Below are positions 28,418 to 37,724 of a stretch of 64,000 bases of DNA, piece by piece; the first letter of the stretch is position 1, and each line of letters begins with the position of its first letter. The stretch is from Salipiger sp. IMCC34102 (GTDB taxonomy: Bacteria > Pseudomonadota > Alphaproteobacteria > Rhodobacterales > Rhodobacteraceae). The translations under genes were made by a program, and so were the position numbers. The notes under the pieces are model-generated. The model ran no database searches and had not been told where the DNA came from. It worked only from the letters and a program-made list of their open reading frames with translations. The DNA is taken from the NCBI RefSeq assembly GCF_004145405.1, contig NZ_SELQ01000001.1, forward strand, positions 801,053 through 865,052, read 5' to 3'.

Positions 28418-30385
28418 CTATTCAGCCGCGATTTCCCGCGCTTCCACGAGAGAAACGATATCATCCATAATCTGATTAATCTGGAAATCCTTCGGCGTGT
28501 AGATTCGTACCACCTCTAGTTGTAAAAGCCTTTCCCTGTCTGCTTCGGGAATGATCCCACCTGCAATGACCGGAATATGGCCCAAACCGGCCTCGTGCAA
28601 TTTGCGCATGAATTTCTCTATGAGTGGCACGTGGGAGCCCGACAGGATCGACAGGCCGATCACGTGGGCCGCATCCTTGCGCGCGGCGGCAACCAGTTCG
28701 TCCGGGGTCAGGCGGATGCCTTCGTACGAGATGTCCATTCCGCAGTCGCGCGCGCGGGCGGCAATCTGCTCGGCCCCGTTGGAATGACCGTCGAGGCCGG
28801 GTTTGCCGACCAGGAACTTCAATCGACGCCCCAGCTTGTGGGACACCGCGTCGACGCGCGCCCGAAGATCGTCCAGCCCTTCTGTCCGGTTGGAGCGGTT
28901 TGCGCTGACGCCGGTCGGCGCGCGGAACTGACCGAAGACCTCTCGCACCACGTCGGCCCATTCGCCGGTCGTGACGCCCGCTTTCGCAGCGGCGATGGAG
29001 GGCGGCATAATGTTCGACCCATCCCGCGCCGCCCGGCGCAGATCGTCGAGCGCCGTGGCCACGGCCTGCGCGTCCCGGTTGCCTTTCCATGCGCTGAGTC
29101 GGCGCAACTGATCGGCCTCGGCGTCAGGATCCGCCGTCATGATCGCGCCGTCGCCTGCCGTAAGGGGGGAAGGTTCCCCGGTCTGCCAGGCGTTCACGCC
29201 GACGACCGTGGTGGATCCTGCCTCGATCCCGTCGATCCGGGCGGCATTGCTGTCGACGAGGCGGCTTTTCATGTAGCCGATCGCCTCGACCGCGCCTCCC
29301 ATGGCGTCGATCTGCGCCAGCTCGGCGCGCGCCCCTTCTTTCAGCGCCGCGACCTTGCGCTCGATCGCGGGATTGCCGTCGAACAGGTCGTCGTAGTCCA
29401 GAAGGTCCGTCTCGTAGGCCAGGATCTGCTGCATCCGAAGCGACCATTGCTGGTCCCAAGGGCGCGGCAGACCCAGCGCCTCGTTCCAGGCAGGCAATTG
29501 CACGGCCCGGGCGCGGGCGTTCTTCGACAGGGTGACGGCCAGCATCTCGATCAGGATGCGGTAGACGTTGTTTTCGGGCTGCTGCTCGGTCAGGCCGAGC
29601 GAGTTGACCTGCACCCCGTAGCGAAAGCGGCGATAGCGCGCATCCTCGACCCCGTAGCGATCGCGGCAGATTTCGTCCCACAATTCGACGAATGCGCGCA
29701 TCTTGCACAATTCGGTCACGAAACGGATGCCGGCATTCACGAAGAACGAGATTCGCCCGACCATTTGCGGAAAATGTTCCGCCGGGACCTTGTCGCGCAA
29801 ATCGTCGAGAACTGCCGTGGCGGTTGCAAGGGCGAATGACAATTCCTCTTCCGGTGTCGCGCCCGCTTCCTGCAAATGGTAGGAACAGACATTCATCGGG
29901 TTCCATTTCGGCAGGTATTCGCGGGTATAGGCCGCGACATCGGTAATCATTCGCAAGGATGGGGCCGGCGGGCAGATATAAGTACCGCGCGAAAGGTATT
30001 CCTTGATCAGATCGTTCTGCACGGTCCCTTGAAGGGCCCTTACGTCGGCACCCTGTTCCTCGGCTACCGCGATGTAGAGCGCCAGCAACCAGGGCGCTGT
30101 CGCGTTGATCGTCATCGACGTGTTCATCCGCTCGAGCGGTATCTCGTCGAAGAGGGCGGCCATGTCACCCATGTGACAAACCGGGACGCCCACCTTGCCG
30201 ACCTCGCCGACCGCGAGTTCGTGGTCACTGTCGTAACCGGTCTGCGTGGGAAGGTCGAAGGCGACGGAGAGGCCTGTCTGCCCTTTTTCGAGGTTGGTCC
30301 GATAGAGCGCGTTGGACGCCTTCGCCGTCGAGTGGCCGGCATAGGTACGAAACAACCAGGGACGATCGGGCATGGCGGAATCCAT
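28418..30385 (-). CDS. ecm: Ethylmalonyl-CoA mutase (MeaA-like)
   Basis: A 655-residue B12-dependent acyl-CoA mutase with the catalytic barrel and cobalamin domain in one chain. It converts ethylmalonyl-CoA to methylsuccinyl-CoA in the ethylmalonyl-CoA pathway. The N-terminal PWLFRTYAGHSTAKASNALY and DLPTQTGYDSDHE segments are typical of the mutase barrel. The cobalamin motif is LDGHSNG, with the base-off histidine His534, followed by a GLSILSGSH loop. A methylmalonyl-CoA mutase is usually about 710 residues; the shorter length and the nearby ccr and mch favour Ecm. Confidence 0.9.
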   Translation of the reverse strand: MDSAMPDRPWLFRTYAGHSTAKASNALYRTNLEKGQTGLSVAFDLPTQTGYDSDHELAVGEVGKVGVPVCHMGDMAALFDEIPLERMNTSMTINATAPWLLALYIAVAEEQGADVRALQGTVQNDLIKEYLSRGTYICPPAPSLRMITDVAAYTREYLPKWNPMNVCSYHLQEAGATPEEELSFALATATAVLDDLRDKVPAEHFPQMVGRISFFVNAGIRFVTELCKMRAFVELWDEICRDRYGVEDARYRRFRYGVQVNSLGLTEQQPENNVYRILIEMLAVTLSKNARARAVQLPAWNEALGLPRPWDQQWSLRMQQILAYETDLLDYDDLFDGNPAIERKVAALKEGARAELAQIDAMGGAVEAIGYMKSRLVDSNAARIDGIEAGSTTVVGVNAWQTGEPSPLTAGDGAIMTADPDAEADQLRRLSAWKGNRDAQAVATALDDLRRAARDGSNIMPPSIAAAKAGVTTGEWADVVREVFGQFRAPTGVSANRSNRTEGLDDLRARVDAVSHKLGRRLKFLVGKPGLDGHSNGAEQIAARARDCGMDISYEGIRLTPDELVAAARKDAAHVIGLSILSGSHVPLIEKFMRKLHEAGLGHIPVIAGGIIPEADRERLLQLEVVRIYTPKDFQINQIMDDIVSLVEAREIAAE

Positions 30386-30506
30386 TGCGTAATTTTATTT
30401 CAACTATGAACTGATATTCGACACAATAAGCCCAGGTCAAGTCGCCGCATCGCAGCATCCGCAGCCTGCCATTGTCGTGCAGGCCAAAGCCTGCCACCAA
30501 TGGGAC

Positions 30507-31919
30507 ATGACGCATCCGGTCACACTTCCGCTCTGGGCCTTCGTGCTGATCGTGCTCTTTGCCGCCGTGACTTTCGCGTCGCACTTCCTGTTTCCGTCGG
30601 TGCGCTGGTTCTTCCGCAAGCGTGCGGAACGGGTGATCGCGCGGGTAAACACGCGCCTTGCCCGCCCGATCGAGCCTTTCAAGCTGGCGCGCCGCCACGA
30701 CATGATCCAGCGCCTGATCTACGACCCCGAGGTCAGTGCCGCCGTCGTGGAGCACGCGAAGGCAAACGACGTGCCAGAGGCGGTCGCCTTCGAACAGGCG
30801 CAGAAATACGCGCGCGAGATCGTTCCGGGCTTTTCGGCTACCGCGTATTTCACCGTTGGAATGCGTCTGGCGCGTTGGCTGTCCAATTCGCTTTACCGCG
30901 TGCGGATCGCGACCTACCCGCGCGAGGCGCTCGAGGAGCTGGATCCCGACGCCACGATCATCTTCGTGATGAACCACCGCTCGAACATGGATTACGTGCT
31001 GGTCACCTACCTGGTCAGCCGGGCGGGGGCCCTTTCCTACGCAGTGGGCGAATGGGCCCGGGTCTGGCCGCTTTCGGGACTGATCCGCATGCTGGGCGCC
31101 TACTTCATCCGTCGCCAGTCGCGCGGCGAATTGTATCGCCGGGTTCTCGCGCGTTACGTGCAGATGGCGACCGAGGGTGGCGTCACGCAGGCCATGTTCC
31201 CCGAAGGCGGATTGTCACTCTCCGGCGCGGTCAATCGTCCGAAGCTCGGGCTGCTGAACTACATCGTCTCGAACTATCGCCCCGGCAAGCGCGACGTGAT
31301 CTTCATTCCCGTTGGCCTGAACTACGACCGGACCATCGAGGACCAGTTCCTGATTCGCGCGGCCAAGCGTGGCAACCGCCGGTTCCGGCCGCCGACCTCG
31401 ACGATCCTGCACGGCGTCTTCACCCACCTGTGGCAACGGGTCACGCGCCAGTTCGATACCTTCGGCACGGCCTCGGTCGGTTTCGGGCAACCGTTGGAGC
31501 TTTCGCTGTTTCTGGACACCCTCGACGGTGACGATCCGACAGAGGCCGTCGCGGACGAACTGATGGAGCGGGTCCGTCACGTGGTCCCGGTCCTCGCCGC
31601 CCCGTTGATCGCGCGACTCCTGCTGGAGGAGGACGGCCTGACGCGCGAAATGCTCCTGGACCGGACGACGGGCTGCCTGGCTGACCTGGCCTTGCAGGAC
31701 ATGCCCTTGCCGCGGCGCACGCCGCAAGAGCAGGTGGACGATACCCTCGCCCGGTTCAGCAAACGCGGATTGATCCGCGAGAATGGCGCCATCACCGTGA
31801 CCGAGCAGGGTCAGGATGTCCTGACCTACTACGCAACCTCGATCGCCCATCATTTCGACGACCCTGTGGAAAGGCCGGATCCGGCCGTTGCCGAAGTCGG
31901 GGATCCGGCGCGCAACTAA
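30507..31919 (+). CDS. PlsC-like glycerophospholipid acyltransferase
   Basis: A 470-residue membrane-attached acyltransferase. One N-terminal transmembrane helix (about 8-30) precedes the catalytic motif NHRSNMD (156-162, His157 and Asp162) and the substrate motif FPEGG (231-235). A C-terminal extension of about 170 residues holds a winged-helix-like ending, as in PlsB-like proteins. It probably acylates glycerol 3-phosphate or lysophosphatidate. ATG 30507 was chosen over the earlier in-frame codon because the hydrophobic helix begins near it. It is divergent from ecm and followed by ccr, a block common in Rhodobacteraceae. Confidence 0.82.
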   Translation: MTHPVTLPLWAFVLIVLFAAVTFASHFLFPSVRWFFRKRAERVIARVNTRLARPIEPFKLARRHDMIQRLIYDPEVSAAVVEHAKANDVPEAVAFEQAQKYAREIVPGFSATAYFTVGMRLARWLSNSLYRVRIATYPREALEELDPDATIIFVMNHRSNMDYVLVTYLVSRAGALSYAVGEWARVWPLSGLIRMLGAYFIRRQSRGELYRRVLARYVQMATEGGVTQAMFPEGGLSLSGAVNRPKLGLLNYIVSNYRPGKRDVIFIPVGLNYDRTIEDQFLIRAAKRGNRRFRPPTSTILHGVFTHLWQRVTRQFDTFGTASVGFGQPLELSLFLDTLDGDDPTEAVADELMERVRHVVPVLAAPLIARLLLEEDGLTREMLLDRTTGCLADLALQDMPLPRRTPQEQVDDTLARFSKRGLIRENGAITVTEQGQDVLTYYATSIAHHFDDPVERPDPAVAEVGDPARN

Positions 31920-32029
31920 ATTTCAAAAACAACAAATTTTGCGTTGCTTAGTTACGCTGCGATTGCATATTGAACCGCAAGCGCCGATTCTGCGGTGCGG
32001 CGATACGGATATGCAAGATGGAGACGGAC
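31920..32029 (+). promoter_or_regulatory. ccr upstream region
   Basis: The 110 bases before ccr are AT-rich for this genome, especially 31920-31945, and hold TTGCTT and ATATTG blocks spaced like a promoter. This is a weak prediction. The ribosome-binding site GGAG at 32020-32023 fixes the ATG at 32030. Confidence 0.4.
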
Positions 32030-33298
32030 ATGGCGCTCGACCAAGCAACCGCGATGGCGGAAAAATCCCTCTACGAGGTCGGTGAACTTCCCCCGCTCGG
32101 CCACGTTCCGGAGCGGATGTATGCCTGGACCATCCGCCGCGCGCGACATGGCGAGCCCGACAAGGCGTTCGAGATCGAGGTGGTGGACGTCCCGAAGCCC
32201 GACAGCAACGAAGTGCTGGTCATGGTGATGGCGGCCGGCGTCAACTACAACGGCGTCTGGGCCGGCCTTGGCGTGCCGATCAGCCCCTTCGACGTGCACA
32301 AGGCGGAATTCCACATCGCGGGCTCCGACGCCTCGGGCATCGTCTACGCGGTGGGTGACAAGGTGAAGCGTTGGAAGATCGGGGACGAGGTGGTCATCCA
32401 CTGCAACCAGGACGACGGCGACGACGAACACTGCAACGGTGGCGATCCGATGTATTCGCCAAGCCAGCGGATCTGGGGATACGAGACGCCCGACGGGTCC
32501 TTCGCGCAGTTCACCTGCGTCCAGTCCCAGCAGCTGATGCCCCGTCCCCGGCACCTGACCTGGGAGGAATCGGCCTGCTACACGCTGACGCTGGCCACCG
32601 CCTACAGGATGCTTTTCGGGCATCACCCGCACGAGCTGAAGCCGGGCCAGAACGTGCTGGTCTGGGGCGCCTCGGGCGGTCTTGGATCTTACGCCATCCA
32701 GCTGATCAACACGGCGGGGGCGAACGCGATCGGCGTGATCTCGGACGAATCGAAACGCGAGTTCGTCATGTCGCTCGGCGCGAAAGGTGTCCTGAACCGC
32801 AACGATTTCGACTGCTGGGGCCAGATGCCCACGGTGAATACGCCCGAATACGCCGCGTGGTTCGCCGAGACGCGCAAGTTCGGCAAGGCGATCTGGGACA
32901 TCACCGGCAAGGGCAACAACGTCGACATGGTCTTCGAGCACCCCGGCGAGGCGACGTTCCCGGTGTCCACCTTCGTGTGCAAGCGCGGCGGCATGGTCGT
33001 CATCTGCGCGGGCACCACGGGGTACAACCTGACCTTCGACGTGCGCTACATGTGGATGCACCAGAAGCGCCTGCAGGGGAGCCATTTCGCGAACCTGGCC
33101 CAGGCCTCTGCCGCGAACAAGCTGATGATCGAGCGTCGCCTGGATCCTTGCATGTCCGAGGTCTTTGGCTGGGACCAGATCCCGGCCGCGCATACCAAGA
33201 TGCGCAAGAACCAGCACAAGCCGGGCAACATGGCGGTGCTGGTCCAGAGCCCGCGGACCGGTCTGCGCACGATCGAGGACGCCCGCAATCCATCCTGA
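32030..33298 (+). CDS. ccr: Crotonyl-CoA carboxylase/reductase
   Basis: A 422-residue medium-chain dehydrogenase-type enzyme that reductively carboxylates crotonyl-CoA to ethylmalonyl-CoA with NADPH, the defining step of the ethylmalonyl-CoA pathway. It has the near-invariant AGVNYNGVWAGLGVP, HIAGSDASGIV, HCNQDDGDDEHCNGGDPM, RIWGYETPDGSFAQF and the nucleotide loop WGASGGLGSYAIQL. The C-terminal RYMWMHQKRLQGSHFANL is also family-specific. The start MALDQATAM fits the usual family start; an ATG 12 bases earlier is possible. Confidence 0.96.
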   Translation: MALDQATAMAEKSLYEVGELPPLGHVPERMYAWTIRRARHGEPDKAFEIEVVDVPKPDSNEVLVMVMAAGVNYNGVWAGLGVPISPFDVHKAEFHIAGSDASGIVYAVGDKVKRWKIGDEVVIHCNQDDGDDEHCNGGDPMYSPSQRIWGYETPDGSFAQFTCVQSQQLMPRPRHLTWEESACYTLTLATAYRMLFGHHPHELKPGQNVLVWGASGGLGSYAIQLINTAGANAIGVISDESKREFVMSLGAKGVLNRNDFDCWGQMPTVNTPEYAAWFAETRKFGKAIWDITGKGNNVDMVFEHPGEATFPVSTFVCKRGGMVVICAGTTGYNLTFDVRYMWMHQKRLQGSHFANLAQASAANKLMIERRLDPCMSEVFGWDQIPAAHTKMRKNQHKPGNMAVLVQSPRTGLRTIEDARNPS

Positions 33299-33460
33299 TA
33301 CCTGGGACACCCACAACGGACGACGCAAATTTCATGGCCGGGGCCTCAGTCGCCCCCCCCCCAAAATGGTGAGGTTCAATATTCGGTCCGATTGGTAGGG
33401 TCAGGAACAACCCGAGGTTATTCTTTAACCTTTTGTTAATAATTAGCGAGGGACACTGCC

Positions 33461-33652
33461 GTGGGACAGAAATGGATCATCGACGTACTTGACGACCTCG
33501 AAGCCTTTGCGCGGGAAAACGATCTGCCGTCGGTGGCAGGTTGCCTGCGTGACGCTGTCGAAGCCGCCAAGAATGAGGTTCGAACCATGTCCCGCGAGGT
33601 GATGGATGGGACAGAGCGCGGTCAGCGTACTGACGGAGGCATTTCTGGCTGA
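33461..33652 (+). CDS. Small acidic protein preceding the LuxR gene
   Basis: Sixty-three residues from a GTG start. The core WIIDVLDDLEAFARENDLP then SVAGCLRDAVEAAKNEV is helical and matches, as far as I recall, short ORFs that repeatedly sit before LuxR-type genes in Rhodobacteraceae. The last 47 bases overlap the LuxR gene start in another frame, suggesting coupling. Function unknown. The overlap and composition support a real gene. Confidence 0.6.
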   Translation: MGQKWIIDVLDDLEAFARENDLPSVAGCLRDAVEAAKNEVRTMSREVMDGTERGQRTDGGISG

Positions 33653-34409
33653 ACTGGAAGTCGCGAGCGATCTCGACGACTTCCAGGCGCTCGTCCCTTA
33701 CCTGCGTGAAACCCTCAAGGTCGATCACGTGGTCTATCACTGGGTCAGCGTGGACGGTGGGCAACTCGGTTTCGGCACGTACGACAACGCATGGGTGCAG
33801 CGCTATTCCGACCGGGACTACGTTCGCATCGATCCCGTCGTGCAGTGCAGTTTTCGAAGCTTCGAACCCTTGGACTGGAAGACGATCGACTGGTCCTCGA
33901 AGCCCGCGCGGGACCTGCGGGAGGACGCGATACGTCATGGCGTCGGAAACCAGGGTCTGACAGTGCCCATCCGCGGGCCGGCGGGTCAATTCTCGCTCTT
34001 GACGGTGTCCAGCAACTGCGACGACGCGACCTGGGACGATTTCATTTCCGCCTACAAGGGCGAACTTGTGCTACTGGCCCATCACATCAATGTTCACGTC
34101 TTGCGCGTGCATGCCGAACGCGTCCCCGATCCCTCAGCGCTCTTGTCGCCGCGGGAACTGGACGCGCTCAGCTATCTTGGAATGGGGTACGGGCGGGCCC
34201 AAGCAGCTGATTTGATGTCGATTTCCGAGCATACCCTGCGCAGCTACATCGAAGGTGCGCGGCGGAAGCTGGGCGCGCAGAACACGACGCAGGCCGTGGC
34301 CCGCGCGGTGGCCGAAGGGCTGATCCTGTCGGGTGGCTCGCCGCGCGGATCGAACCCGGATTGGCCGGGATTGCGCAGGGCGCCGGGGACAAAGGACCTG
34401 TCCGACTGA
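33606..34409 (+). CDS. LuxR-family quorum-sensing regulator
   Basis: A 267-residue transcription factor. The autoinducer-binding domain (about 15-165) keeps the residues that contact acyl-homoserine lactone in TraR: Trp63, Tyr67, Asp76, Pro77 and Trp91, with the same spacings. The GerE helix-turn-helix covers about 176-240 (SPRELDALSYLGMGYGRAQAADLM then SEHTLRSYIEGARRKLGA). No LuxI synthase lies in the window, so it is either a solo receptor or paired elsewhere. The start ATG 33606 lies inside the preceding small ORF. Confidence 0.9.
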   Translation: MGQSAVSVLTEAFLAELEVASDLDDFQALVPYLRETLKVDHVVYHWVSVDGGQLGFGTYDNAWVQRYSDRDYVRIDPVVQCSFRSFEPLDWKTIDWSSKPARDLREDAIRHGVGNQGLTVPIRGPAGQFSLLTVSSNCDDATWDDFISAYKGELVLLAHHINVHVLRVHAERVPDPSALLSPRELDALSYLGMGYGRAQAADLMSISEHTLRSYIEGARRKLGAQNTTQAVARAVAEGLILSGGSPRGSNPDWPGLRRAPGTKDLSD

Positions 34410-34515
34410 ACAGCGTCACTCACAGGCCGGACCATAGCCCGGCGCCGTCACGGTCCCCCGTATGCGCTGCCGGATTGCGCTGGCGGTGCTACGCCGCCAC
34501 CGTTAGGTTCGCGCC

Positions 34516-36048
34516 ATGAGCGTCCCCGCCATCACCTTCTCCGACGATCAGGCCGAGGCCTGGGATGCGGTCTCGGTCGTCCTGCGTCAGGCGGGCATCG
34601 ATCTGGCCGACGAACTGCTTCAGCCGCCACAGACCGACGACAGCGCCGTCATGGCGGTGATCGGCAAGGCGGGCAGCGGCAAGACAATGCTTTTGGCACG
34701 GCTCTACCGCGCGCTGGCGGAGGCCGGCGTCGATATCGTCTCGGGCGACTGGGAAGGAAAGAAGCGCCCCAACCGGCGGACGCTCGCGATTCTCGCCCCC
34801 ACCAACAAGGCCGCAAGCGTGCTGCGCGCCCGGGGCGTGCCCGCGACGACGATCCACCGGATCCTCTATACGCCGGTCTACGATCCGGAGTACGAACGCG
34901 TCGCCGAATGGTTGGCAGGGCAGGGGGACCGGCCCGAGATCGAGGGGCTGACCGACCTCGCGCTCGACCGCGCGGCGGCGAGCTACCAGGCCCATACCTC
35001 GATCCCGGCGGCCCTCGCGGCGGCGGGTCTGCGGGGATCGGATTTCATCACCGGATGGAAACGGCGCGAGGACCCACTCGACATCGGCTTCGTCGACGAA
35101 TCCTCCATGCTGGATGAAAAGCAGTTCGAGGATCTCAAGGAGATCTTCCCCACCCTCCTGCTCTTCGGCGATCCCGCGCAGCTGCCGCCCGTGCAATCCT
35201 CTGGCGGAATGGTGTTCGAGACGTTGCCCGCGCCTTTTGTCCGTACGCTCAGCCGCATCCACAGGCAGGACGCGGACAACCCGATCCTGGACCTGGCCCA
35301 TGCGCTGGCCGACCCGATGATCGACTTCTACCATTTCGAGCGCATGGTGGCCGACGCCGCCGAGCGCGACGACCGCGTGGTCATGGCGCAGCGTGTCGAA
35401 TCGGACCTCATGGCGCGCTCCCCGGTGCTGGTCTGGACCAACAAGACCCGCATCCGCCTGATCCATGCCTTCCGCGCCGCCTATGACGCGCCCGCCGACA
35501 GCCTTCTGGAAGGTGAGCCGCTTATCTGCGACGGGATCGAGCTGCCGATGAAGCACCGCAAGAAGCGGCTGGATCTCGAAGCGCGCGGCCTGATCAAGGG
35601 GGCGCAGGTGATCTACCTCGGGCCGGGCAAGCGCCCGGGCTTCAGCAGGTTGCACCTGATCGGCGCGCTCGACCCGCAGATGTCCGCGGCCAGCATCGTC
35701 AAGATCGAACACGAGGGCGACGAGGAACCTTTCATCCCCTTCGCGGCCAAGATGGGGGCGACCTTCCTGCACGGCGCCGCGGTCACGATCCACAAGGCAC
35801 AGGGGTCGCAGTGGGATACGGTGCAGGTCTTCGCCCCGGATATCGAGATGGCCTCTCGCATGGGGCGGGTCGAGGCGGGCCAGCCCCTGTGGAAGCGCCT
35901 GGCATACGTCGCGATCACCCGCGCCGAGCGCCAGCTGCGCTGGGTCGTGCGAAACCGGCTGGCAAAGCCCGAAAATCCGGTCTTGCGCGTCGACGACCTC
36001 GTCGCAGCCCCCGCGCCCCTGGTTCTGCAACCGGACGAGGCGGGCTGA
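34516..36048 (+). CDS. RecD/Pif1-like SF1 DNA helicase
   Basis: A 510-residue superfamily 1 ATPase. Motif I is GKAGSGKT (50-57), motif II VDESSM, motif III GDPAQLPP, motif IV-like VWTNKTRIR, motif V HKAQGSQW and motif VI YVAITRAERQL. There is no extra N-terminal RecD2 domain or nuclease, so it belongs to short stand-alone RecD-like helicases of uncertain role in replication or repair. It converges with pgm across 15 bases. Confidence 0.86.
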   Translation: MSVPAITFSDDQAEAWDAVSVVLRQAGIDLADELLQPPQTDDSAVMAVIGKAGSGKTMLLARLYRALAEAGVDIVSGDWEGKKRPNRRTLAILAPTNKAASVLRARGVPATTIHRILYTPVYDPEYERVAEWLAGQGDRPEIEGLTDLALDRAAASYQAHTSIPAALAAAGLRGSDFITGWKRREDPLDIGFVDESSMLDEKQFEDLKEIFPTLLLFGDPAQLPPVQSSGGMVFETLPAPFVRTLSRIHRQDADNPILDLAHALADPMIDFYHFERMVADAAERDDRVVMAQRVESDLMARSPVLVWTNKTRIRLIHAFRAAYDAPADSLLEGEPLICDGIELPMKHRKKRLDLEARGLIKGAQVIYLGPGKRPGFSRLHLIGALDPQMSAASIVKIEHEGDEEPFIPFAAKMGATFLHGAAVTIHKAQGSQWDTVQVFAPDIEMASRMGRVEAGQPLWKRLAYVAITRAERQLRWVVRNRLAKPENPVLRVDDLVAAPAPLVLQPDEAG

Positions 36049-36063
36049 CCGGGCCCGCTCAGC

Positions 36064-37719
<1,656 letters not shown>

Positions 37720-37724
37720 CTAGC

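Noticed and set aside
33415..33431. AGGTTA-N5-TAACCT inverted repeat as ccr terminator
   Set aside because: The stem is only six bases and AT-rich; it could equally be an operator for the small ORF or chance, so no call was made.
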